The translations under genes were made by a program, and so were the position numbers. From Chromobacteriaceae bacterium (GTDB lineage: Bacteria; Pseudomonadota; Gammaproteobacteria; Burkholderiales; Aquaspirillaceae): a stretch of DNA of 7,465 nt. Where the stretch lies: assembly GCA_030151505.1 (NCBI GenBank), contig JASLDQ010000353.1:1-7465 (forward strand). The letters are read 5' to 3'. The notes under the pieces were generated by a model. The model saw nothing but the letters and a program-made list of their open reading frames with translations, was not told where the DNA came from and ran no database searches. Of this stretch, positions 1-7,465 are shown piece by piece (within the stretch, counting starts at the first letter, position 1; every line of letters begins with the position of its first letter).

Positions 1-1140
<1,140 letters not shown>

Positions 1141-1173
1141 TCGTTTCAGACGTAAACCTGAAAGGATTGGGAT

Positions 1174-2040
1174 ATGGCAGTCGGCAAGGAAATTCGCAGC
1201 CGGATCAAGAGCGTGCAAAACACGCAGAAGATCACCCGCGCGATGCAGATGGTCGCAACGTCCAAGATGCGCAAGACGCAGGAGCGCATGCGCTCGGCCC
1301 GTCCCTATGCGGAAAAAATCCGTGAAGTGATGGCGCATCTGGCCGAGACCAACCCGGACCTCGAAAACCCGTACCTGGTCAAGCGCGAGAGCACCAAGCG
1401 TGTCGGCGTCATCCTGATTACGTCGGACAAGGGCTTGTGCGGCGGCTTGAATGCCAACCTGCTGCGCCAGTTCTACCTCAAGGCGCAGGAGGCTGCAGAG
1501 CAGGGCATCGAAGTCGATGTCTGCGCGTTCGGGCAAAAGGGTTACGCCGCCGCGCAACGGTTGAAGATGAACGTGGTCGCCAGTGCCGTCCAGCTTGGCG
1601 ATACACCGCAACTCGAAAAACTGATCGGCCCGGTGTCGGTCATGCTCAAGGCTTACGCCGAAGGCAAGATCGACGCACTGCACATCGTATACTCCAAATT
1701 CATCAATACGATGAAGCAGGAGCCGGTGGCCGAGCAACTGTTGCCGCTGAAGGCAGAGGAACTCGAGCAGGAGTTTCCGTACTCGTGGGATTACCTCTAC
1801 GAGCCGGACATTCATGCGGTGATCGAGCTCCTCGTCAAGCGTTACATCGAATCCGTCATCTACCAGTCGGTCGCCGAGAACATGGCGTCCGAACAGGCGG
1901 CACGGATGGTGGCTATGAAAGCCGCGACCGACAACGCATCCGGTGCGATCGATCGCCTCAAGCTCACCTACAACAAGGCCCGCCAGGCCGCGATTACGAC
2001 CGAACTGTCGGAAATCGTTGCCGGCGCCGCCGCGGTGTGA
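1174..2040 (+). CDS. atpG: ATP synthase F1 subunit gamma (AtpG)
   Basis: Central rotor shaft of F1; its N- and C-terminal helices form the coiled coil that turns inside the alpha3beta3 hexamer and couples proton flow to catalysis. The 288-residue product matches the usual ~287. The N-terminal helix has the family signature '[20 protein letters not shown]' near residues 14-33, the Rossmann-like middle has '[11 protein letters not shown]' at about residues 84-94, and the C-terminal helix has '[18 protein letters not shown]' and ends in '[13 protein letters not shown]'. The ATG at 1174 is supported by AAAGGA at 1161-1166 with 7-nt spacing and by the standard N-terminus. It lies 33 nt after atpA and 35 nt before atpD with no terminator between, so it is co-transcribed in the atp operon. 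Nothing unusual is seen in it. Confidence 0.98.
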   Translation: MAVGKEIRSRIKSVQNTQKITRAMQMVATSKMRKTQERMRSARPYAEKIREVMAHLAETNPDLENPYLVKRESTKRVGVILITSDKGLCGGLNANLLRQFYLKAQEAAEQGIEVDVCAFGQKGYAAAQRLKMNVVASAVQLGDTPQLEKLIGPVSVMLKAYAEGKIDALHIVYSKFINTMKQEPVAEQLLPLKAEELEQEFPYSWDYLYEPDIHAVIELLVKRYIESVIYQSVAENMASEQAARMVAMKAATDNASGAIDRLKLTYNKARQAAITTELSEIVAGAAAV

Positions 2041-2066
2041 CGCGCGGGAAACAATTAATCAATTAG

Positions 2067-3452
<1,386 letters not shown>

Positions 3453-3464
3453 AAGAGGACGGCC

Positions 3465-3887
3465 ATGAGTACGATGCATGTGGAAGTGGTGAGCGCCGAG
3501 GCGCAGATCTATTCGGGTGAGGCGGAGTTTCTGGTCGCACCGGCAGAGCTGGGCGAGATCGGTGTCTATCCCCGTCACGTGCCGCTCCTGACCCGTATCA
3601 AGCCGGGCGCGTTGCGTATTCGCGTACCGGGCCAAGTCGAGGAGGTCCTCGTGGTGGTGTCGGGCGGCATGATGGAAGTCCAGCCGGACGCCATCACCGT
3701 GCTGGCCGATGTCGCCATTCGCGGAGACGATCTCGACGAAGCGCGTGCACGGGAGTCCAAGCAGAAAGCCGAAGCGGCACTGGCGAAGGCCACTGACGAC
3801 AAGGAAACTGCAGAGGCCCGCATCGCCCTGAAGACGGCCATCGCCGAACTCAAGGCGCTGGAATACCTGCGCAAGCGCGTGCATTGA
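3465..3887 (+). CDS. atpC: ATP synthase F1 subunit epsilon (AtpC)
   Basis: Epsilon subunit of the rotor; it joins gamma to the c-ring, and its C-terminal helices can inhibit ATP hydrolysis. The 140-residue product matches the family (E. coli 139). The N-terminal beta-sandwich (about residues 1-87) carries '[31 protein letters not shown]' as two overlapping family blocks, then '[15 protein letters not shown]' and '[22 protein letters not shown]'. The C-terminal helical hairpin runs from about residue 88 to the end ('[16 protein letters not shown]' onward). The ATG at 3465 is preferred over the ATG at 3474 because AGAGGA at 3454-3459 lies 5 nt upstream and the '[13 protein letters not shown]' start is typical of betaproteobacteria. 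It is the last gene of the atp operon, followed by a strong terminator. Confidence 0.98.
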   Translation: MSTMHVEVVSAEAQIYSGEAEFLVAPAELGEIGVYPRHVPLLTRIKPGALRIRVPGQVEEVLVVVSGGMMEVQPDAITVLADVAIRGDDLDEARARESKQKAEAALAKATDDKETAEARIALKTAIAELKALEYLRKRVH

Positions 3888-3913
3888 TATAGGGCGGTTC
3901 CGGCCCGCACGAG

Positions 3914-3945
3914 AGGCTGTTATCCTTCGGGATAGCAGCCTTTTT
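3914..3945 (+). terminator. Intrinsic terminator of the atp operon
   Basis: A 12-bp stem AGGCTGTTATCC / GGATAGCAGCCT (3914-3925 and 3930-3941, one T-G wobble) is closed by a TTCG tetraloop at 3926-3929 in the very stable C(UUCG)G form. It runs into TTTTT at 3941-3945 and more T-rich sequence. It begins 26 nt after the atpC stop and ends 30 nt before glmU. It should strongly limit read-through into glmU, so glmU probably needs a promoter close to or inside this gap. No convincing promoter is visible here. Confidence 0.93.
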
Positions 3946-3975
3946 CTTTATCTCTTCCGAATTTACCGGCCCCTC

Positions 3976-5343
3976 ATGTCCTCTCTCAGCGTTGTCATCC
4001 TCGCTGCCGGCCGCGGCAAGCGCATGTATTCCGATCTGCCCAAGGTCCTGCAGCCCGTCGGTGGGCAGCCGATGCTGCACCACGTCATCGCCGCCGCCCG
4101 TGCCCTGCAGCCGGCCCGGCTGGTGGTGGTCTACGGTCATGGCGGCGAGCAGGTGCGCAGCCGTTTCGCGGCAGAGACCGACATCGACTGGGTCGAGCAG
4201 GCCGAGCAGCTCGGTACCGGACATGCCTTGGCGCAGGCCCTGCCCGTCCTGCCCGCCGATGGCCGCACCCTGGTGCTGTATGGTGACGTGCCGCTGATCC
4301 GGCCCGCCACGTTGACCGCATTGCTGCAGGCCGCCGGTGACGGTGCCGCATTGCTGACCGACCGGCTGGCCGAGCCATTCGGCTACGGCCGCGTCATCCG
4401 CACCGCCGACGGCGCGATCAGCGCGATCGTCGAGGAAAAGGATGCCGATGTCGCGCAGAAATCCATCACCGAAATCAACACCGGCATTCTGGTCTTGCCG
4501 ACCGCCCGGCTGGCTGGCTGGCTGGGGGCCTTGGGCAACGACAACGCCCAGGGCGAGTACTACCTGACTGACGTGGTGGCGCTGGCCGTCCGGGATGGCA
4601 TCGCTGTGGCGGGGCAGGTCGTGCCGGCCTCATGGCAGGCGGCGGGGGTCAACAACAAGGTGCAGCTGGCCGAATTGGAGCGCATCCACCAGCGCAATCA
4701 GGCGCAGGAATTGCTTGAAGCCGGTGTCACGCTGCTCGACCCGGCCCGCTTCGATCTGCGCGGCACCTTGCAATGCGGACGTGACGTCAGCATCGATGTG
4801 GGCTGCGTGTTCGAAGGCCGCGTTCTGCTGGGAGACGGCGTGTCGGTTGGCGCGCATTGCGTGCTGCGCGACGTCACGATCGCCGCCGGCAGCCAGATTG
4901 CGCCGTTCTCGCACCTGGACGGAGCCACCGTGGGCCGTGACAGCAAGATTGGTCCGTTCGCCCGCCTGCGGCCGGGAGCCGAGCTGGCCGCCGAAGTCCA
5001 CATCGGCAACTTTGTCGAAATCAAGAAGAGCCGGGTGGGCGAAGCCAGCAAGGTTAACCACCTTACCTACGTCGGCGACGCCGAGATCGGTCGTGGCGTC
5101 AATGTTGGCGCCGGCACCATCACGTGCAACTACGATGGAGTGAACAAGTTCCGCACCGTCATCGAAGACGGCGCCTTCATCGGCTCCGGCACCATGCTGG
5201 TCGCGCCGGTCACCGTGCAGCACGGCGCGACGGTCGGGGCCGGTTCGGTCATCACCAAGACCGCGCCGGCCGATACCCTGACCCTGAGCCGGGCCAAACA
5301 ACTGTCGCTGGCCGGTTGGCAGCGGCCGCAGAAAAAATCCTGA
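3976..5343 (+). CDS. glmU: Bifunctional GlmU: glucosamine-1-P acetyltransferase / GlcNAc-1-P uridyltransferase
   Basis: Cytoplasmic enzyme for the last two steps to UDP-GlcNAc: acetyl transfer from acetyl-CoA to GlcN-1-P, then uridylyl transfer from UTP. The precursor feeds peptidoglycan and LPS. The 455-residue product is full length (E. coli 456). The N-terminal pyrophosphorylase domain (about 1-228) has LAAGRGKRM at 9-17 and 'SDLPKVL' with Lys23, the metal ligand Asp104 in YGDVPL, 'EINTGIL', and GVNNK with Asn226. The C-terminal left-handed beta-helix (about 250 on) shows repeating hexapeptides, [16 protein letters not shown] with His362 (E. coli catalytic His363), and CNYDGVNK. The ATG at 3976 gives the family N-terminus, but the 15 nt before it (ending CCGGCCCCTC) hold no recognisable Shine-Dalgarno sequence, which is unlike its neighbours. 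It follows the atp terminator by 30 nt and precedes glmS by 100 nt. Confidence 0.98.
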   Translation: MSSLSVVILAAGRGKRMYSDLPKVLQPVGGQPMLHHVIAAARALQPARLVVVYGHGGEQVRSRFAAETDIDWVEQAEQLGTGHALAQALPVLPADGRTLVLYGDVPLIRPATLTALLQAAGDGAALLTDRLAEPFGYGRVIRTADGAISAIVEEKDADVAQKSITEINTGILVLPTARLAGWLGALGNDNAQGEYYLTDVVALAVRDGIAVAGQVVPASWQAAGVNNKVQLAELERIHQRNQAQELLEAGVTLLDPARFDLRGTLQCGRDVSIDVGCVFEGRVLLGDGVSVGAHCVLRDVTIAAGSQIAPFSHLDGATVGRDSKIGPFARLRPGAELAAEVHIGNFVEIKKSRVGEASKVNHLTYVGDAEIGRGVNVGAGTITCNYDGVNKFRTVIEDGAFIGSGTMLVAPVTVQHGATVGAGSVITKTAPADTLTLSRAKQLSLAGWQRPQKKS

Positions 5344-5401
5344 CGCGCAGGTCGGCCGGCATGTCCCGCTGGCCGGCTTCGCCCGTTCTGACGTTCATTT
5401 T

Positions 5402-5422
5402 GCGGCAGCTCCGTGCTGCCGC
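5402..5422. repeat. Perfect inverted repeat (hairpin) in the glmU-glmS gap, upstream of the glmS RBS
   Basis: GCGGCAGC (5402-5409) and GCTGCCGC (5415-5422) are exact reverse complements with a 5-nt TCCGT loop. The hairpin is followed by CCTTTACC and then the glmS Shine-Dalgarno, so it lies 7 nt upstream of that site. The T run is too short (TTT) for a standard terminator. It could be a leader stem, an RNA-processing or stabilising structure between the two cistrons, or a weak attenuator. A second, weaker pair of GCCGGC words lies at 5355-5360 and 5372-5377. No role is established. Confidence 0.6.
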
Positions 5423-5429
5423 CCTTTAC

Positions 5430-5434
5430 CGAGG
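5430..5434 (+). promoter_or_regulatory. Ribosome binding site of glmS
   Basis: CGAGG at 5430-5434 lies 9 nt before the ATG at 5444. It fixes the start that leaves Cys as residue 2, which is required because this Cys becomes the N-terminal nucleophile after Met removal. Confidence 0.7.
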
Positions 5435-5443
5435 TTCCCTCCC

Positions 5444-7273
5444 ATGTGTGGCATTGTCGGCGCCGTGTCGGCGCGTAACGTGGTTCCCCTGCTGATCGAC
5501 GGGCTCAAGCGGCTTGAATACCGTGGGTATGACTCGTCCGGCATCGCCGTGCTGGCCGGCGACGCCATCCGGCGCGTCCGGCGCGTGGGTCGCGTAGCCG
5601 AAATGGAAAGCGCCGCCGCGGCCGAAGCCGTGGCCGGCCAGCTCGGCATCGGCCATACCCGCTGGGCCACCCACGGCGGCGTGACCGAAGACAACGCCCA
5701 TCCGCATGTGTCCAACGGCCGCATCGCCGTGGTCCACAACGGCATCATCGAAAACCACGAACAGAAGCGCGAACAACTGGCCGCACTCGGCTACCGCTTC
5801 AGTTCGCAGACCGATACCGAAGTCATCGCGCACCTGATCGAACACCACTACCAGGCCTGCGGCGATTTGTTCGCCGCCACCCGCCGCGCGGTGGGCGAGC
5901 TGGTCGGCGCCTACGCCATCGCGGTGATGGCGATCGACCGGCCCGCCGAACTGGTGGTGGCGCGCATGGGCTGCCCGCTGCTGATCGGTCTGGGCGAGGG
6001 CGAAACCTTTGCGGCCTCCGACGTATCGGCCGTGCTGTCCAGCACCCGCCGGGTGATGTTCCTCGAGGAAGGCGACGTGGCCCGCCTGACCGTCGACGGC
6101 GTCAGCATCGTTGACCGCCAGGGCGAGCCGGTCGAGCGCGCTGTGCACCTGTCCGACGTATCGCTGGCCTCGCTCGAACTCGGCCAGTACAGCCACTTCA
6201 TGCAAAAGGAAATCCACGAGCAGCCCAAGGCCCTGTCCGACACGCTGGAAGCGGTGCTCGACCAGGGCTTCTGCCCAGCCTTGTTTGGCGATGCCGACGG
6301 CAGCAAGCTCGCCAGCATCAGCGGCGTGACCATCCTCGCCTGCGGCACCAGCTATTACGCCGGCCTGACCGCCAAATACTGGATCGAAGCCATCGCCAAG
6401 GTGCCGACCGCCGTCGAAATCGCCAGCGAGTACCGCTACCGCGACGCCTGCGCCGATCCCGACCACCTGATCGTCACCATCTCGCAGTCGGGCGAAACGC
6501 TCGACACCATGGAGGCGCTCAAGTACGCCAAATCGCTCGGCCACCGTCTGGCCCTGTCGATTTGCAACGTGCAGGAAAGCGCAATCCCGCGCGCGTCCGA
6601 ATTGGTGTTCTATACCCGCGCCGGCGCAGAAATCGGCGTGGCCTCGACCAAAGCCTTCACCACCCAGTTGCTGGCCCTGTTCACCCTGGCTGTCACGCTG
6701 GGCAAGCAGCGCGGCCGGATCGACGCCGCGCAGGAAGCCGGGTATCTCGACGCGCTGCGCCACCTGCCGGGCTCGGTCCAGCACGCACTCAACCTCGAGC
6801 CGCAGATCGCGGTGTGGGCCGAACGCTTCGCCCGCAAGGATCACGCGCTCTTCCTCGGCCGCGGCGTGTCCTACCCGATTGCGCTCGAAGGCGCGCTCAA
6901 GCTCAAGGAAATCACCTACATCCACGCCGAAGCCTACCCGGCCGGCGAGCTCAAGCACGGCCCGTTGGCGCTGGTCGACGACAATATGCCGGTGGTGGTG
7001 ATCGCCCCCAACGACAGCCTGCTGGAGAAGGTAAAGTCGAACATGCAGGAAGTCCGCGCCCGCGGCGGCGAACTGTTCGTGTTTGCCGATCTGGACAGCC
7101 ATTTCAGCGAATCGGAAGGCGTTCACGTCATCCGCACCCCGCGTCATGTCGGCGTGCTGAGCCCGGTGGTGCATGCCATCCCGGTGCAATTGCTCGCCTA
7201 TCACGCCGCGCTGGCGCGTGGCACTGATGTCGATAAGCCACGTAATTTGGCAAAATCTGTGACAGTGGAATAA
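5444..7273 (+). CDS. glmS: Glutamine--fructose-6-phosphate aminotransferase (isomerising), GlmS
   Basis: Makes glucosamine-6-phosphate from fructose-6-phosphate and glutamine, the entry step of UDP-GlcNAc synthesis; GlmU acts later in the same pathway. The 609-residue product equals E. coli GlmS in length. The class II glutaminase domain (about 1-240) starts MCGIVGA with nucleophile Cys2, then '[10 protein letters not shown]', GHTRWATHG at 70-78, 'HNGIIENH' and 'DTEVIAHL'. The first SIS domain has '[10 protein letters not shown]' and SQSGET at 347-352. The second SIS domain has '[19 protein letters not shown]' with catalytic Glu489, then '[17 protein letters not shown]' with His505. The conserved tail '[13 protein letters not shown]' includes Lys604. 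All key residues are present. The last 16 sense codons (7223-7270) are unusual: only 5 end in G or C, whereas most codons elsewhere in the gene do. This 3' end corresponds to the TnsD recognition site of attTn7, and a Tn7-like element starts 23 nt after the stop. No glmS terminator is visible; the insertion has probably displaced it. Confidence 0.98.
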   Translation: MCGIVGAVSARNVVPLLIDGLKRLEYRGYDSSGIAVLAGDAIRRVRRVGRVAEMESAAAAEAVAGQLGIGHTRWATHGGVTEDNAHPHVSNGRIAVVHNGIIENHEQKREQLAALGYRFSSQTDTEVIAHLIEHHYQACGDLFAATRRAVGELVGAYAIAVMAIDRPAELVVARMGCPLLIGLGEGETFAASDVSAVLSSTRRVMFLEEGDVARLTVDGVSIVDRQGEPVERAVHLSDVSLASLELGQYSHFMQKEIHEQPKALSDTLEAVLDQGFCPALFGDADGSKLASISGVTILACGTSYYAGLTAKYWIEAIAKVPTAVEIASEYRYRDACADPDHLIVTISQSGETLDTMEALKYAKSLGHRLALSICNVQESAIPRASELVFYTRAGAEIGVASTKAFTTQLLALFTLAVTLGKQRGRIDAAQEAGYLDALRHLPGSVQHALNLEPQIAVWAERFARKDHALFLGRGVSYPIALEGALKLKEITYIHAEAYPAGELKHGPLALVDDNMPVVVIAPNDSLLEKVKSNMQEVRARGGELFVFADLDSHFSESEGVHVIRTPRHVGVLSPVVHAIPVQLLAYHAALARGTDVDKPRNLAKSVTVE

Positions 7274-7296
7274 TTATTCTTTATTTATAATCAAAT
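7236..7296 (+). other. attTn7 site: predicted TnsD-binding region at the glmS 3' end plus 23-nt spacer to the insertion point
   Basis: In the classical Tn7 system TnsD binds the last ~36 bp of glmS and directs insertion about 25 bp past the stop, with the right end facing glmS. Here the equivalent region is about 7236-7271, the stop is 7271-7273, and the predicted element begins at 7297, leaving 23 nt (7274-7296). That spacer is AT-rich and holds no hairpin terminator. The last five bases, CAAAT (7292-7296), would be one copy of the 5-bp target duplication; the other copy would lie beyond the window at the far end of the element. Agreement of position and orientation with attTn7 is strong; the exact TnsD contacts are inferred. 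Confidence 0.78.
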
Positions 7297-7304
7297 TGTG
7301 AGAA

Positions 7305-7344
7305 AACAATAGAATTTGACACAAAACAAGAGAACTTGACACAA
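7305..7344 (+). repeat. Two tandem 20-bp direct repeats, probable TnsB-binding sites
   Basis: AACAATAGAATTTGACACAA (7305-7324) is followed directly by AACAAGAGAACTTGACACAA (7325-7344). They match at 18 of 20 positions, with differences at repeat positions 6 and 11. The start, ACAAtAgaa / ACAAgAgaa, resembles the ACAAAATAG...GAACT core of Tn7 TnsB sites, and the first copy begins at the ninth base of the predicted end, as in Tn7R. Tn7R has four overlapping sites; only two are recognisable here, and the next 20 bases do not continue the pattern. Both repeats contain TTGACA. Confidence 0.75.
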
Positions 7345-7363
7345 ATCGCCCCCGATCTATAGT
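7336..7363 (+). promoter_or_regulatory. Predicted sigma-70 promoter of tnsA
   Basis: A consensus -35 TTGACA (7336-7341) and a -10 TATAGT (7358-7363, five of six consensus bases) are separated by 16 bp, predicting a transcription start near 7370. The -35 box lies inside the second TnsB-like repeat, so bound transposase would block RNA polymerase. In Tn7 the tns promoter also lies in the right end. The TTGACA at 7316-7321 has no usable -10 at the right distance. Confidence 0.75.
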
Positions 7364-7364
7364 C

Positions 7365-7387
7365 CCGGTAAGCTGTTGATCTACCGG
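7365..7387. repeat. Inverted repeat at the predicted tnsA transcription start, touching the RBS
   Basis: CCGGTA (7365-7370) and TACCGG (7382-7387) are exact reverse complements, 11 nt apart. The left arm covers the predicted start point and the right arm includes the first two bases of the GGAGG ribosome binding site. As DNA it could be a dimeric repressor operator. As RNA it would hide part of the ribosome binding site only if transcription began upstream, for example by read-through from glmS. A six-base arm is short and could arise by chance. Confidence 0.45.
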
Positions 7388-7390
7388 AGG
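7386..7390 (+). promoter_or_regulatory. Ribosome binding site of tnsA, bearing on start choice
   Basis: GGAGG at 7386-7390 lies only 2 nt before the ATG at 7393 but 5 nt before the in-frame GTG at 7396. Spacing therefore favours GTG, codon type favours ATG, and the proteins would differ by one residue. Confidence 0.65.
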
Positions 7391-7392
7391 TT

Positions 7393-7465
7393 ATGGTGAG
7401 GCGGCGTCGTTTTCTTACCCAAGCGGACATCGATCGCTACATCGCTCAGGGCTACGACCAAGGTG
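7393..7465 (+). CDS. tnsA: TnsA-like transposon endonuclease, N-terminal 24 codons only (truncated by window end)
   Basis: In Tn7, TnsA is the restriction-endonuclease-like subunit that cuts the 5' strands at the element ends, while TnsB cuts the 3' strands and joins them to the target; together they give cut-and-paste transposition. Only 24 codons are visible: a basic start (MVRRRR), then 'FLTQADIDRYIAQGYDQG'. The pattern I-x-R-x-I-x-x-G-x-x-Q-G agrees with the N-terminus of Tn7 TnsA as recalled (IARRIKEGRGQG), where 'HGKDY.PWL' follows; that part lies beyond the window. The catalytic residues cannot be seen. The start may be ATG 7393 or GTG 7396. Placement just inside the right end and orientation away from glmS are as in Tn7. 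The short match alone would be weak; with the attTn7 context it is good. Confidence 0.75.
   Translation, partial: MVRRRRFLTQADIDRYIAQGYDQG

Larger units (their letters stand above)
7297..7465 (+). mobile_element. Right end of a Tn7-like transposon inserted at attTn7 (continues past the window)
   Basis: The predicted end is 5'-TGTGAGAA followed at position 9 by the first of two TnsB-site-like repeats, the same layout as Tn7R (recalled as TGTGGGCG followed by GACAAAATAG...). Inside the end lie a promoter, a short palindrome, a ribosome binding site and the start of a TnsA-like gene reading away from glmS, as in Tn7. Base composition changes from GC-rich to clearly AT-rich for about 70 nt here. 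Only 169 bases are present, so the rest of the transposase genes, the target selector, the cargo and the left end are unseen. The claim rests on four agreeing signs: location, orientation, end sequence and the protein N-terminus. Confidence 0.8.

Noticed and set aside
5344..5443. glmS ribozyme/riboswitch upstream of glmS
   Set aside because: The gap is only 100 nt, the ribozyme is larger and mainly found in Firmicutes, and none of its pairing pattern is visible.
5124..5495. 123-codon + strand frame spanning the glmU end and glmS start
   Set aside because: It overlaps two certain genes in another frame, has Arg/Ala-rich composition and no plausible ribosome binding site.
5426..7204. 592-codon open frame on the minus strand opposite glmS
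   Set aside because: It has the same cause: it mirrors glmS codons, shows no recognisable domain, and its composition is typical of an antisense shadow.
7259..7291. Possible promoter GTGACA...TATAAT across the glmS end
   Set aside because: The two boxes are 21 bp apart, too far for a sigma-70 promoter; the TATAAT lies in a generally AT-rich spacer.
7294..7311. lac-operator-like sequence AATTGTGAG...AACAAT
   Set aside because: The spacing is about 3 bp shorter than in the lac operator. The similarity is explained better by the transposon terminus TGTGAGAA followed by ACAAT of the first TnsB-like repeat.

Overview
The window reads as a GC-rich betaproteobacterial chromosome segment. The ATP synthase proteins look closest to Neisseriales, for example in the AtpA C-terminal stretch with 'KQKQFSTL' and 'EMALTL'. 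That assignment rests on recalled family sequences, not on a search. All genes are on the + strand, in the order atpA (3' part) - atpG - atpD - atpC - terminator - glmU - glmS - right end of a Tn7-like transposon with the start of tnsA. The core order, ATP synthase operon followed by glmU and glmS, is the well-known proteobacterial arrangement.

Bases 1-3887 hold the distal ATP synthase genes for subunits alpha, gamma, beta and epsilon. They are closely spaced (33, 35 and 12 nt gaps), and atpG, atpD and atpC each have a good Shine-Dalgarno sequence. A strong UUCG-capped intrinsic terminator (3914-3945) closes the operon. The exception to an ordinary operon is an in-frame TGA at 172-174 in atpA, at the position of the conserved Cys193 (E. 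coli numbering); the gene reads normally on both sides.

Bases 3976-7273 hold glmU and glmS, which make UDP-GlcNAc from fructose-6-phosphate for peptidoglycan and LPS. Both are full length with intact catalytic residues. The 100-nt gap between them carries a perfect 8-bp hairpin just upstream of the glmS ribosome binding site.

Bases 7274-7465 are the most interesting part. After a 23-nt AT-rich remnant, the sequence changes to what looks like a Tn7-type right end. It starts 5'-TGTGAGAA, followed at position 9 by two 20-bp tandem repeats that resemble TnsB-binding sites. Next come a near-consensus promoter embedded in the second repeat, a short palindrome at the predicted transcription start, a GGAGG ribosome binding site, and the first ~24 codons of a protein that reads like the N-terminus of TnsA. 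Position (23 nt past the glmS stop, against 25 nt in E. coli), orientation (right end next to glmS, tnsA reading inward) and architecture all match insertion at attTn7. The last 16 codons of glmS, where TnsD binds in the classical system, have strikingly AT-rich third positions compared with the rest of the gene. The element's other transposition genes and its cargo lie beyond base 7465, so any novel system it carries cannot be judged from this window.
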